From: Rs1 sp029027825
GTDB lineage: Bacteria > Pseudomonadota > Gammaproteobacteria > Pseudomonadales > Balneatricaceae
Length of the DNA stretch: 64,000 nt
Reading direction: 5' to 3'
Assembly: GCA_029027825.1 (NCBI GenBank)
Contig: CP093399.1
Coordinates: forward strand, 1,054,001 to 1,118,000
The translations under genes and the position numbers were made by a program. The notes beneath the pieces are model-generated. The model was not told where the DNA came from, did not search any database, and worked only from the letters and a program-made list of their open reading frames with translations. Shown here piece by piece: positions 17,586 to 26,886 of the stretch; the stretch's first letter is position 1, and the number at the start of each line of letters is the position of its first letter.

Positions 17586-19604
17586 ATGTTATATCGGATG
17601 GGAATAGACACAGGTGGTACTTATACTGATGCGGTATTAGTGGATGAGAAAAAATCGGTAGTTGCCACGAGTAAGAGTGTGACTACTCGCCAAGACTTAA
17701 GCATCGGGATTGCCAATGCACTGGCCAAATTGCCTAAAAAAATGTTGGAAAATATTGAATTAGTCTCGCTATCTACGACATTAACCACCAATTCTGTGGT
17801 TGAAGGTCGAGGGGCCGAAGTCTGTGCGTTACTGGTTGGTTATCATGCTAAACAGCTACAAAAAAGTGCCATATTAGAGATAGTCACAAAATCTGGAGCG
17901 GTGCTCCTAGCCGGTGGGCACGACGCCGTAGGTAATGAAAAATGTGCATTAGATGAAGACGCAGCGCGCCGTGCGATATTGAAGTTTAAAGATTCAGTAT
18001 CCGCTTTCGCTATATCCAGTGTGTTCGCGACTAGAAATTCATCTCACGAGCTTAGATTGCGTGCTTTAGTTGAGGAGTTAACGGGTAAACCAGTCGCATG
18101 TGGTCATGAGCTAGCCAGTAGTTTAGGCGCGCCGCAGCGAGCGTTAACCGCAGTACTAAATGCGAGAATGATCCCCTATATTCAGCAATTAATTAGTTCG
18201 ATGATTAAAATTTTAGCGCAGCATAACATCAGCGCGCCTTTAATGATTGTCAAAGGAGATGGCTCTTTAGTCAATATCGAGACGGCATTACAGCAGCCGG
18301 TCGCTACTGTGCTGTCGGGGCCCGCCGCCAGTGTTATAGGGGCCTGTGCTTTAAGCGGCTTAAAAAATGCGATTGTTGCCGATATGGGTGGCACCACCAC
18401 TGATATTGCTATTATTACTAACGGTCAGCCGCAACTGAGTGCCGATGGGGCGAGGGTGGGGGATTGGCAACCGATGGTTGAGGCGGTTAAAGTTTTTTGC
18501 ATTGGACTTGGTGGGGATAGTGAAATTAGTATTAAAGGTTCTAATGTTTTGTGCCTTGGGCCCCGTAGAGTGGTGCCGTTGTGTTTACTGGCAGATCAAT
18601 ACCCTTGGATTGTAACGCGCCTTAAGCAGCAGCTGGCAGAATACCCTAACGCCCGCAATAATAAATTTGTCATGGCAGTGGAAACTAATCAAGCAGTACT
18701 CAACAAGCTGACTAGTGAAGAACTTAGTGCGTGGGAGGCATTAAAGCAAGGGCCTATTGAACTAGATCAAGCCGTTAATCAAGGGCAAAATTTAGCCAAG
18801 TCGCTCGCTAAATTACAGCGTTTAGGTCTGGCTATCTACTCGGGATTTACGCCCACAGATGCAGCCCATGTGCTGGGTCTGAGTGATCATTTAAATAGCG
18901 AAGCTGCGGTGCTCGCAGCAAAAATCTGGTCGCATCAAATGCGCTGCTTGTACGGCATAGGACGTTGGAAAAAAGATGATGCTATAGCACCGAGCCAGCA
19001 AGTTTATGATTTGGTGATTGAAAATATAAATAAAAGCTTAATCGAGGCCTGTTTACATCAGTCAGGTAAATTGTCTCAGGCTAAAGCCCATCAATTAACT
19101 CAGTTGCTCACCGGTTTGATTTTATCCAGCAGTGATTCATCACAACAGCTATTTGAGCTTAATTTTTGTGCCGACTATCCGATAGTGGCAGTCGGTGCAC
19201 CCGCGGCGAGCTATTATCCTGCTGCCGCCAAGGCGCTGGGAGTTGCATTGCACTTACCAAAGCATGCTGAAGTGGCGAGTGCCGTAGGTGCGGTAATGGG
19301 TTCTGTGATTCAACGCGCTCATGTGACTGTTTCACAACCTAGCTATGGTTTGTATCGGTTGTACTATAATAAAACCCCACAGCAGTTTACTGATCTTGAC
19401 GAGGCGCTGGCGACGGCTGTAGAGTTGGCAAAAGCAGCGGCGATAAGCTTAGCTAGTGCAGCGGGAGCTATCGATATTGAGGTGAGCATCAGTAAAACTA
19501 ACAATCAAGTTAAGCATGACATTGATGGTGAGCTGTTTTTAGATTGTCGGGTGAGTGCCACTGCAATCGGTAGGCCTGACTGCCAGAAATTAGTGTTAAA
19601 TTAA
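17586..19604 (+). CDS. Hydantoinase/oxoprolinase A-type protein
   Basis: A 672-residue protein of the ASKHA-fold hydantoinase A / oxoprolinase family, starting MLYRMGIDTGGTYTDAVLVD (phosphate-1 loop) with a second nucleotide-site motif VADMGGTTTDIAII near residue 265. Family members use ATP to open cyclic amides such as 5-oxoproline or N-methylhydantoin, normally with a HyuB partner. No hyuB is present here, so the substrate is uncertain. ATG 17586 with AGAGAG upstream is preferred to the open frame from 17550. Confidence 0.82.
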   Translation: MLYRMGIDTGGTYTDAVLVDEKKSVVATSKSVTTRQDLSIGIANALAKLPKKMLENIELVSLSTTLTTNSVVEGRGAEVCALLVGYHAKQLQKSAILEIVTKSGAVLLAGGHDAVGNEKCALDEDAARRAILKFKDSVSAFAISSVFATRNSSHELRLRALVEELTGKPVACGHELASSLGAPQRALTAVLNARMIPYIQQLISSMIKILAQHNISAPLMIVKGDGSLVNIETALQQPVATVLSGPAASVIGACALSGLKNAIVADMGGTTTDIAIITNGQPQLSADGARVGDWQPMVEAVKVFCIGLGGDSEISIKGSNVLCLGPRRVVPLCLLADQYPWIVTRLKQQLAEYPNARNNKFVMAVETNQAVLNKLTSEELSAWEALKQGPIELDQAVNQGQNLAKSLAKLQRLGLAIYSGFTPTDAAHVLGLSDHLNSEAAVLAAKIWSHQMRCLYGIGRWKKDDAIAPSQQVYDLVIENINKSLIEACLHQSGKLSQAKAHQLTQLLTGLILSSSDSSQQLFELNFCADYPIVAVGAPAASYYPAAAKALGVALHLPKHAEVASAVGAVMGSVIQRAHVTVSQPSYGLYRLYYNKTPQQFTDLDEALATAVELAKAAAISLASAAGAIDIEVSISKTNNQVKHDIDGELFLDCRVSATAIGRPDCQKLVLN

Positions 19605-19779
19605 TAACTTTTGCCTTATATTAGCGGACCTTAATATTAAGCGGTCCTGCATTCCGCTATTCAAGTACTCAAGTAGGTTGAGCTTTTTATCTGCGCTATT
19701 AGAGTATAATTGCGCTTGGTAAGGTTGTTATAAAAGCTTGCGCTAGAAAGCTGCAATAAAAAGTGTTTACGAGGTGGGT

Positions 19780-20664
19780 ATGAGTCCGCAATATAGTCTA
19801 TTGGTTAAGCGTGCCGCTAAATGTGCGATGTTGGTGGCGAGTATTTTGCTGCTATCCAAGCTTTTTGTATGGTGGGAAACAGGGTCGGTCGCGTTGCTGG
19901 CATCTTTAGTGGACTCTCTTTTAGATTTGGCGGCGTCATTCACTAGTTTGTTGATTTTAAATTTTTCTTTGCAGCCAGCAGATGATGAGCACACCTTTGG
20001 CCATGGTAAAGCTGAATCACTGGCGGCATTAGCGCAGTCTGCTTTTATCGCTGGCTCCGCCTTCTTTCTAGTTATTTCTGGAGTTGAGCGCTTTTTTCAT
20101 CCACAAGAAATAGTCGCCGCTGGCTTGGGAATTGGCGTTAGTTTATTCGCCATTTTGCTAACCGGTGTTTTGGTTATTTATCAAAAATGGGTCGTATCTA
20201 AAACCGGCTCGCAAGCTATTAAAGCTGACTCGCTACATTATCAGTCCGACTTACTGATGAATATTACCGTGATGTTGGCATTGGCTTTAAGTAGTTTGGG
20301 CTGGTGGGCAGCGGATGCATTGTTTGGAGTTGCGATAGGTTTTTATATTTTCTACGGTGCCTGGAAGATTGGCAGTGAAGCGGTGCAATCACTACTAGAT
20401 CATCGATTGCCAAAAGTGGAGTTGGAGAAAATCAGACAGCTAGCACTTTCAGTGAGTGAAGTGCACGGTATTCATCAATTGCGAACTCGGATGTCTGGCG
20501 AAATACGTTTTATTCAAATGCATTTAGAGCTAAGAGATGAGCTGTTATTGATTGAAGCGCACAGCATTGCCGATGAAGTTGAGGACTTGTTGTTGCAGGC
20601 CTTTCCAGAGGCCGATGTACTCATCCATCAAGATCCACTATCTGTATTAAACCTGAATCCGTGA
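19780..20664 (+). CDS. fieF: Cation diffusion facilitator, FieF-like
   Basis: A 294-residue inner-membrane divalent metal/proton antiporter. Transport-site aspartates are in LVDSLLD, and the partner His/Asp pair is in HYQSD; FSLQPADDEHTFGHGKAESLAALAQSAF closely matches E. coli FieF, which moves Fe(II) and Zn(II) outward. A cytoplasmic C-terminal domain follows. ATG 19780 has GAGG five bases upstream. The last codons (Leu-Asn-Pro-stop) lie in the left end of a family B element; without the insertion the frame would run on five codons to a TAA at 20830-20832. Confidence 0.92.
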   Translation: MSPQYSLLVKRAAKCAMLVASILLLSKLFVWWETGSVALLASLVDSLLDLAASFTSLLILNFSLQPADDEHTFGHGKAESLAALAQSAFIAGSAFFLVISGVERFFHPQEIVAAGLGIGVSLFAILLTGVLVIYQKWVVSKTGSQAIKADSLHYQSDLLMNITVMLALALSSLGWWAADALFGVAIGFYIFYGAWKIGSEAVQSLLDHRLPKVELEKIRQLALSVSEVHGIHQLRTRMSGEIRFIQMHLELRDELLLIEAHSIADEVEDLLLQAFPEADVLIHQDPLSVLNLNP

Positions 20665-20812
20665 CTTAAAAGTGAATACAGAGTGTAAGATATTGGTTCT
20701 ACAGTGGAATTGACAAATCTTAGCTGCACCCGTAGGTTCAGTGGATGTTTTTCTAACCGCTGTAGAATCCAGAGCTTGCGCTATGTGGTGCAGTGGAGCC
20801 ACTGATTCAGGT
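20651..20812 (+). mobile_element. Family B repeat that ends the fieF reading frame
   Basis: A 162-bp copy with ends ACCTGAATCCGTGACTT and GCCACTGATTCAGGT and the 3-bp direct repeat TAA on both sides (20648-20650, 20813-20815). Its first 14 bases supply the final fieF codons and stop. A weaker half-copy starting ACCTGGATTCGTGGCTT lies at about 20980-21060. Confidence 0.88.
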
Positions 20813-21167
20813 TAAAATCAGTACCAAAATAAACACTAGCTGGCGGGTAACGGTATCAGCGCAAATTATCTGAGAAATTTTCTATACCGCGCTTTCCTTG
20901 GGCTGCATATCAAGAGCTTCCTCGTAAAAACTAAAAGAGTCTCTCTCCAAAAATGTCTATCTAGATGAGGTTTGTTCTACCTGGATTCGTGGCTTTAGAT
21001 TGGATGCAAAGCGTAAAAATGTTAATTTTACGGCACAGTTGTAAAATACTGGGGCTCATATGCATTCTGCATCCGCTAAATAAAAGCACCCATACATAAA
21101 GCGCTTAGCTGCAGTAGTTGTTTTTATAGCTCTTCTAATGATAATGCGATGATCGAGGTAGTCTTGG
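20813..21167. other. Intergenic region before the NTF2-like gene
   Basis: This stretch contains no gene. It holds a probable worn left half of a family B element (from about 20980) and otherwise AT-rich DNA that should include the promoter of the next gene. Confidence 0.4.
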
Positions 21168-21536
21168 ATGACAGCTCAAAATATGATGAAGAAATACCAA
21201 GTCGCTCTGGCTAGTCAAGAGTGGTGTAATGTTGATCCATTAATGCATGATGATGTATGCGTCACTTTTTCATCGGGTACCTTTTATGGTAAAGCCGATG
21301 TTCAAAAAGCGTTTGAAAATAACTTTTCTTCAATCCTAGATGAAGAGTATTCAATTTTAAATTTGCGGTGGATATTTCTCGGTAATGAAAGTGCTACTTG
21401 CCTCTATCATTTTCAGTGGAAAGGGATAATCAACGGGCAGCCTTGCTCAGGTGGTGGTCGGGGAACTTCAGTGTTAGTGCAGGTCAGTGGGAAATGGAAA
21501 ATTATCACCGAGCATCTAGGGACACACGCTGTTTAG
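21168..21536 (+). CDS. NTF2/SnoaL-like domain protein
   Basis: A 122-residue protein with the cone-shaped NTF2-like pattern: an N-terminal helix pair (MMKKYQVALASQEWCNVDPLMHDDVCVTF), a YGKADVQKAFE middle and C-terminal strands ending GKWKIITEHLGTH. Such proteins are small-molecule isomerases, hydrolases or binding modules; no active residues allow a choice. It converges on paaK, from which a strong hairpin separates it. Confidence 0.65.
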   Translation: MTAQNMMKKYQVALASQEWCNVDPLMHDDVCVTFSSGTFYGKADVQKAFENNFSSILDEEYSILNLRWIFLGNESATCLYHFQWKGIINGQPCSGGGRGTSVLVQVSGKWKIITEHLGTHAV

Positions 21537-21661
21537 AAAGATAACTACGGTAGATGCAGGATTCTCTGAATAAGCTAGACATAGCCCCGCCGTACAGAGT
21601 AAATACGGGGTTTCTAAGTGCTTAATCCCCATAAATATTGGTGCACTTAAACGTACAAAAA

Positions 21662-21690
21662 TGCTCGTCAATGACAATTGTTGACGAGCA
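21662..21690 (-). terminator. Terminator between the NTF2-like gene and paaK
   Basis: A 10-bp perfect stem, TGCTCGTCAA / TTGACGAGCA (21662-21671 and 21681-21690). On the minus strand it is followed by TTTTTG, so it suits paaK. For the plus strand the hairpin lacks a T-run; a second imperfect GC hairpin (CCCCGCCGTA/TACGGGG, about 21585-21611) lies closer to the NTF2-like gene. Confidence 0.75.
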
Positions 21691-21777
21691 ATTTATATTG
21701 AGAGTCTATATAAGCACAGCATAGAAGTGACTGAGACAGCTTCAAGCTATTCAGCTTACGGCTCTACATTAAACCCC

Positions 21778-23070
21778 TTATCGGTTATCAGTGACTCTCG
21801 CCGCTTTGCCTTCAGAGCGTTTTAGGGTCATGGGCGCGACCACTTCAATCTGACAGGAAATTCCAATATAAGACTTTATTTTGTGTTGTAGATTTTTCAT
21901 TAGTAGTTGGCTATTGGTATTCGCTGCTTGTTTGGCTTCTACTTGCAGGGTTAATCGATCTAAATTGCCTTGTTTTGCGATACTAATATGATAGTGCGGG
22001 CTGAGTTCAGGGATTGATAATAGCTGTTCTTCTATTTGCGTGGGGAATACATTTACCCCGCGTATGATTAACATATCATCGGACCTGCCGGTGATTTTAT
22101 CCATGCGACGCATTGAGCGCGAGGTCGGTGGTAAGAGACGGGTTAAGTCCCTGGTGCGGTAGCGAATAACCGGCATTGCCTCTTTGGTCAGGCTGGTAAA
22201 AACTAGCTCGCCCTCTTCACCGTCAGCGACTAATTCGCCGGTGTGGGGATTGATTATTTCCGGGTAAAAATGGTCTTCCCAAATAACGGGTCCGTCTTTT
22301 GACTCTACGCATTCCTGGGCAACACCGGGCCCCATCACCTCTGATAGCCCATAGATATCAACCGCATCAATATCCATCCGCTGTTCTATTTCGGTGCGCA
22401 TGGCATTGCTCCAAGGCTCTGCGCCAAAAATACCGCAGCGCAGCGCTAATTTTTTAGGATCAATCCCCTGGCGCTCCATTTCATCGGCTATATTAAGCAT
22501 ATATGAAGGGGTGACCATAATTAAATCGGGGTCAAAGTCGTGAATTAATTGTACTTGTTTGGCGGTCTGACCCCCCGACATAGGGATTACTGTACATCCG
22601 AGTTTTTCGGCGCCGTAATGGGCCCCTAAGCCACCGGTAAAGAGCCCGTATCCATAGGAAATATGCACTTTATCTCGCTTGCGGCCGCCGGCGGCGTAGA
22701 TTGATCTGGCAACCACGTTTGCCCAAGTATCGATATCATTTTGCGTATAGCCAACCACTGTCGGCTGTCCGGTAGTGCCTGATGATGCATGTACTCGCAC
22801 GATATCATCCATCGATTTAGCGAAAAATCCAAATGGATAGTTATCGCGTAAATCATTTTTCACGGTAAAGGGGAACTTAGCTAAATCCTCAAGGCTTTTT
22901 AAATCATCAGGATGAACACCGTGTCGATCAAATTTTTCTTTGTAAGCACTCGAATTTTGGTAGGCGTGTTGTAGTGAACTTTTTAGGCGGGATAGTTGCA
23001 GGCTACGTAACTCGTCGATAGAAGCATGTTCGATGGCATCTAGGCCAATTTTAGAATCAGTGGTTGTCAT
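21778..23070 (-). CDS. paaK: Phenylacetate-CoA ligase
   Basis: The enzyme activates phenylacetate with ATP and CoA, the entry step of the paa pathway. At 430 residues it is the normal length. It shows the adenylate-forming motif HASSGTTGQPTVVGYT, the ISYGYGLFTGGLG block, and the C-terminal ITGRSDDMLIIRGVNVFPTQIEEQL region. It is transcribed away from paaZ, with a 161-base shared regulatory gap. Confidence 0.95.
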   Translation of the reverse strand: MTTTDSKIGLDAIEHASIDELRSLQLSRLKSSLQHAYQNSSAYKEKFDRHGVHPDDLKSLEDLAKFPFTVKNDLRDNYPFGFFAKSMDDIVRVHASSGTTGQPTVVGYTQNDIDTWANVVARSIYAAGGRKRDKVHISYGYGLFTGGLGAHYGAEKLGCTVIPMSGGQTAKQVQLIHDFDPDLIMVTPSYMLNIADEMERQGIDPKKLALRCGIFGAEPWSNAMRTEIEQRMDIDAVDIYGLSEVMGPGVAQECVESKDGPVIWEDHFYPEIINPHTGELVADGEEGELVFTSLTKEAMPVIRYRTRDLTRLLPPTSRSMRRMDKITGRSDDMLIIRGVNVFPTQIEEQLLSIPELSPHYHISIAKQGNLDRLTLQVEAKQAANTNSQLLMKNLQHKIKSYIGISCQIEVVAPMTLKRSEGKAARVTDNR

Positions 23071-23158
23071 TCTTGGGATACACCTTGCATTAGTCGCTAA
23101 TATTATTGTTATTTATCGTGCAATTTTTGTTTACAATAGACCGAAGTTATACTTAAAA

Positions 23159-23172
23159 TTGATAAAGGTCAA
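23159..23172. promoter_or_regulatory. Possible FNR box between paaK and paaZ
   Basis: TTGATAAAGGTCAA matches the FNR consensus TTGAT-N4-ATCAA at nine of ten positions. It lies in the 161-bp gap between divergent paaK and paaZ, and an FNR-type regulator gene is in the window. About two such matches are expected by chance in 64 kb, so location is the main support. Confidence 0.35.
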
Positions 23173-23231
23173 TTTTTTTGTATCACTTTAAGTGAAGCTC
23201 TTTTAGTGATTTTGCAATCGAGGTTAATGTA

Positions 23232-25292
23232 GTGATAGTAAAAAGTTATGCCTGTGGGCAATGGTTAAGTGGTGAGGCTGAGGCGGTCGCCTTAAACAGC
23301 GCAATTACCGGTGAGGAAATAGGTCATCTGCAATCGATGAAAACCGGTTTTGCAGAAATGCTCGATTACGCGAGGAGTGAAGTCGGTCCACAATTGCAGG
23401 TTTTGAGTATTCATGATCGAGCTAATTTACTGAAAAATTTGGCGCTGCATTTACTGGCTAAAAAAGAAGATTTTTACCAGTTATCACTGCATACCGGAGC
23501 CACTAGAAATGATAGCTGGGTAGACATTGAGGGGGGGATCAGTACTTTATTTAGCTACTCGGGAATCGCCAAGCGCGAACTCACCAATCAAAAATTTATT
23601 GTCGAGGGGGACATGCAGCCACTATCGGCGAAAGGTAGCTTTGTTGGCCATCACATATTAACCTCTAAAAAAGGCGCCTCGGTGCACATCAATGCCTTTA
23701 ACTTCCCAGTGTGGGGGATGTTAGAAAAAATTGCTCCCAGCTTATTAGCAGGCGTGCCGGTTATCGTTAAACCAGCGACCGTCAGCTGCTATTTGACGGA
23801 GGCGGTGGTACGGGAAATAGTCGCCAGTGAAATATTACCCAAGGGAGCAGTCCAGTTAATCTCTGGAAGTACCGGGGATTTGTTAGATCACTTAACCTCG
23901 CAAGATGTGATCACCTTTACCGGTTCAGCGACCACCGGCCAGATGTTGAAAAAACACCCTAATATTATGGCTAACAACGTGCCTTTTACCATGGAAGCGG
24001 ACTCTCTCAATGTCTCGGTATTAGCGCTTGATGTCACTGCAGATATGCCTGAATTTGGGCTGTTTGTTAAAGAAATTCAGCGTGAGATGACCGCAAAAGC
24101 TGGGCAGAAGTGTACGGCTATTCGTCGCGCATTAGTGCCGGCGAAAATGTTGGATGCGGTCGCTGCAGCGCTTAAAGAACGTTTAGTTAAAACCGTGATT
24201 GGTAATCCTACGCGAGATGGGGTGCAAATGGGCGCGTTAGTGGGGGCTAGTCAGTGTGCCGATGTCGCACAACAAGTGGCTATTTTAAAACAAGATTGTC
24301 AACAAATACTCGGGGACTGGAGTGAGTTCGACGTCGATCAGAGTGAAATAGCCGCCGGGGCTTTTTTCCCACCTACGGTGTTGGTTTGTCACCAGCCTTT
24401 TACGGCTAAAGCAGTGCACAGTGTCGAGGCCTTTGGTCCGGTGTGTACGTTAATGCCCTATGAGGATAACGATCAGGCGGTGGCTTTAATGCAGCTGGGT
24501 GAAGGGAGTTTGGCGGCCTCAGTGTTTAGCTTTGATCACCAGATAGCTTTTGATTTAATTCATCGGGCGGCGTCATATCACGGCCGGATGTTGTTACTTA
24601 ATCGTGAGAGTGCCCGCGAATCCACCGGTCACGGTTCACCGATGCCAAGTTTGGTGCATGGTGGACCAGGTCGTGCTGGTGGTGGTGAAGAGCTAGGTGG
24701 AGTTCGCGCGATTAAACACTATATGCAGCGCACCGCGCTTCAGGGATCGCCAAATAGCATAATGGCCTTAACTAAAGAATATATACGTGGGGCTGATCGA
24801 AGTATGGATTTGATTCACCCCTTTAGGAAAAACTTTGATCAGTTAGTGATAGGTAACGCTTTAAAAACCCATCGGCGTACAGTGACCGAAGCTGATATTG
24901 TCAATTTTGGTTGCTTGTCCGGGGATCATTTTTATGCACATTTCGATGAGGTCGCGGCCAAAGATTCCTTTTTCGGCAAGCGCGTCGCGCACGGGTATTT
25001 TGTGATCGCCGCCGCCGCTGGGTTGTTTGTCGATCCAGGAGTGGGGCCAGTGATCGCCAATTATGGAATCGATAACCTGCGCTTTATTGAGCCCGTTGGG
25101 ATTGGAGACACTATTCAGGTCACCTTAACGGCTAAGCGCAAAATAGAGAAAGTCAAAAAAGCTGATGAAGATCGTCATACCGGTATCGTTATTTGGGATG
25201 TAGAAGTACATAACCAGCATCAAGAGCTGGTGGCGCTGTACGATATACTGACGTTGGTCGAGAGAGATCAGTCGCAGGTAGAGCAGCTTTAA
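23232..25292 (+). CDS. paaZ: Oxepin-CoA hydrolase / 3-oxo-5,6-dehydrosuberyl-CoA semialdehyde dehydrogenase
   Basis: A bifunctional 686-residue enzyme that opens the oxepin-CoA ring and oxidises the resulting aldehyde. The N-terminal aldehyde dehydrogenase part shows FPVWGMLEKIAPSLLAG, FTGSATTGQ, a general-base Glu in FTMEADSLN and the catalytic Cys in AGQKCTAIRR. The C-terminal MaoC-type hydratase (from about 530) has the Asp-His site in GDHFYAHFDE. The start is GTG 23232 with GAGG nine bases upstream. The stop is followed at once by a short heptamer array. Confidence 0.95.
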   Translation: MIVKSYACGQWLSGEAEAVALNSAITGEEIGHLQSMKTGFAEMLDYARSEVGPQLQVLSIHDRANLLKNLALHLLAKKEDFYQLSLHTGATRNDSWVDIEGGISTLFSYSGIAKRELTNQKFIVEGDMQPLSAKGSFVGHHILTSKKGASVHINAFNFPVWGMLEKIAPSLLAGVPVIVKPATVSCYLTEAVVREIVASEILPKGAVQLISGSTGDLLDHLTSQDVITFTGSATTGQMLKKHPNIMANNVPFTMEADSLNVSVLALDVTADMPEFGLFVKEIQREMTAKAGQKCTAIRRALVPAKMLDAVAAALKERLVKTVIGNPTRDGVQMGALVGASQCADVAQQVAILKQDCQQILGDWSEFDVDQSEIAAGAFFPPTVLVCHQPFTAKAVHSVEAFGPVCTLMPYEDNDQAVALMQLGEGSLAASVFSFDHQIAFDLIHRAASYHGRMLLLNRESARESTGHGSPMPSLVHGGPGRAGGGEELGGVRAIKHYMQRTALQGSPNSIMALTKEYIRGADRSMDLIHPFRKNFDQLVIGNALKTHRRTVTEADIVNFGCLSGDHFYAHFDEVAAKDSFFGKRVAHGYFVIAAAAGLFVDPGVGPVIANYGIDNLRFIEPVGIGDTIQVTLTAKRKIEKVKKADEDRHTGIVIWDVEVHNQHQELVALYDILTLVERDQSQVEQL

Positions 25293-25317
25293 GTTAGAAG
25301 CTAAAAGCTAAAAGCTT
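25293..25317. repeat. Short heptamer array after paaZ
   Basis: About three and a half units of the (A/G)AAGCTA-type heptamer (GTTAGAAGCTAAAAGCTAAA...), the same unit as the large array at 29598-30065. It fills most of the gap between convergent paaZ and paaY. Confidence 0.7.
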
Positions 25318-25327
25318 GATGCTTTAA

Positions 25328-25915
25328 TTAGCTTTTTGGGCGGTGGCTAGATTGGTTGAATCTTGGTCTATCTGCCTCTACTGCAGTGAGTGGGGTGACT
25401 TCTCTGAGAGATTGTTTGCAGCGCTGCGCTAAGTTCACGTATTGCGCCGTGCCGCTCTGTTTCCAGATGAGTTCTTTGTCAGATACGCTGCGCAGCACTT
25501 TAGCTGGGGTGCCAACAATTAGCGATCTGGGTGCAAATTCGCTGTTAGCTTTGACAAAACTGCTGGCGGCAACAATAGATTCAGCGCCGATGATGCAGTT
25601 ATCCATGACCACGGCATTCATACCAATCAGGCAGTCAGGCTCTAGAGTACAGCCATGTAAAACAGCGCCGTGACCGACATGTGAATTAGGTTTAAGAATA
25701 CAGTCGCCACCGGGGAAACTATGGATGACGCAAGTATCTTGAACATTGGAGTTTTTTTGGATAAGAATACGTCCAAAATCACCACGAATAACGGCATTTG
25801 GCCCAATGTAACAACCGGCTTCAATAATAACATCGCCGATAATTTCCGCACTTGGGTGGATAAAACTATCGGCATGAACGACAGGAATGTGTTGATCTAT
25901 GGCATAGATTGGCAT
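25328..25915 (-). CDS. paaY: PaaY, hexapeptide-repeat protein (gamma-carbonic-anhydrase fold)
   Basis: A 195-residue left-handed beta-helix protein. Hexapeptide repeats run through most of the chain (AEIIGDVIIEAGCYIGPNAVIRGDFG), with metal-binding histidines in CVIHSFP and SHVGHGAVLHG. In characterised paa systems PaaY is a thioesterase that frees CoA from a dead-end ring-hydroxylated intermediate. It is flanked by paaZ (convergent) and paaG (divergent, 47 bases), supporting the name. Confidence 0.9.
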   Translation of the reverse strand: MPIYAIDQHIPVVHADSFIHPSAEIIGDVIIEAGCYIGPNAVIRGDFGRILIQKNSNVQDTCVIHSFPGGDCILKPNSHVGHGAVLHGCTLEPDCLIGMNAVVMDNCIIGAESIVAASSFVKANSEFAPRSLIVGTPAKVLRSVSDKELIWKQSGTAQYVNLAQRCKQSLREVTPLTAVEADRPRFNQSSHRPKS

Positions 25916-25962
25916 AAGTGACCTTAATAAAAGAGTGTCAAAATTAAAGGTAAAGATAAAAC

Positions 25963-26796
25963 ATGTCTAATACGATACAGATAGAAATAAAAAAATCAAT
26001 CGCCTGTATAACGCTTAATCGCCCCGACAAGCTGAATAGCTTTAATGTTGAAATGCACACCGAGCTGCGCCGCGTCATCGATCAAGTTGCCAGTGATGAT
26101 AATGTGCGCTGTGTGATCATAACTGGTGCGGGGCGCGGTTTCTGCGCGGGCCAAGATTTGAGTGACCGCGCGGTGAATAGCGCCAGTAAAGAAGCAACGG
26201 CAGTGGCACAGCAATCTCCAGACAGCCGTTCTAAAGCGGTTGATTTAGGGGCATCGGTTGAGCGGTATTACAATCCGTTAATACGTAAAATAACCGGCAT
26301 GAACAAGCCGGTTATCTGCGCCTTAAATGGTGTTGCAGCAGGTGCCGGTGCCTATATTGCACTGGCGTGTGACTTTGTTGTAGCATCCAATAAAGCGTCG
26401 TTTATTCTGGCATTTTGCGCGGTCGGGCTGATCCCTGATTCGGCAGCAAGCTGGCATATGATTCGCAGTTTAGGCTTGGCCCGCACCAAAGCGCTGGCGA
26501 TGCTAGGAGATAAACTCAGTGCTGAAAAAGCCTTGGAGTGGGGATTGATTTGGCAAGTTTGTGAACCGGAAAATCTTCTTGAAGAAGCCTATCAACTCGC
26601 AACACAACTGGCCTTAAAGCCCCCCTTGGCGATCGCTGCTACCAAGGCGTTGGTGCAGCAAAGTTTCGATAAAGGAATGCACCAGCAGTTGGAAGAAGAG
26701 CGCTCGCTAATGCAGCAGCTGGGGCACAGTGAAGACTATAAAGAGGGAGTCACAGCCTTTATGGAAAAGCGACCCGGACAGTTTAAAGGTCGATAA
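25963..26796 (+). CDS. paaG: Ring-1,2-epoxyphenylacetyl-CoA isomerase
   Basis: A 277-residue crotonase-fold enzyme that converts the ring epoxide to oxepin-CoA and also shifts a double bond later in the pathway. The oxyanion-hole segments are GAGRGFCAGQDL and ALNGVAAGAGAYIALACDFVVAS; SFILAFCAVGLIPDSAASW carries the expected Asp in the position typical of PaaG rather than of hydratases. Family length is normal. A heptamer run follows the stop. Confidence 0.92.
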   Translation: MSNTIQIEIKKSIACITLNRPDKLNSFNVEMHTELRRVIDQVASDDNVRCVIITGAGRGFCAGQDLSDRAVNSASKEATAVAQQSPDSRSKAVDLGASVERYYNPLIRKITGMNKPVICALNGVAAGAGAYIALACDFVVASNKASFILAFCAVGLIPDSAASWHMIRSLGLARTKALAMLGDKLSAEKALEWGLIWQVCEPENLLEEAYQLATQLALKPPLAIAATKALVQQSFDKGMHQQLEEERSLMQQLGHSEDYKEGVTAFMEKRPGQFKGR

Positions 26797-26803
26797 GCTT
26801 ATT

Positions 26804-26835
26804 AGCTGTAAGCTATAAGCTATAAGCTATAAGTG
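26804..26835. repeat. Short heptamer run between paaG and paaI
   Basis: AGCTGTAAGCTATAAGCTAT and onward: four to five units of the heptamer AAGCTAT, a variant of the unit in the arrays at 25293, 29598 and 34446. Intergenic, non-coding. Confidence 0.7.
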
Positions 26836-26886
26836 TTAAATCTGTAAAAAAATTCTTTAATCAGAAAATAATAAAAAGAGAGCTAG

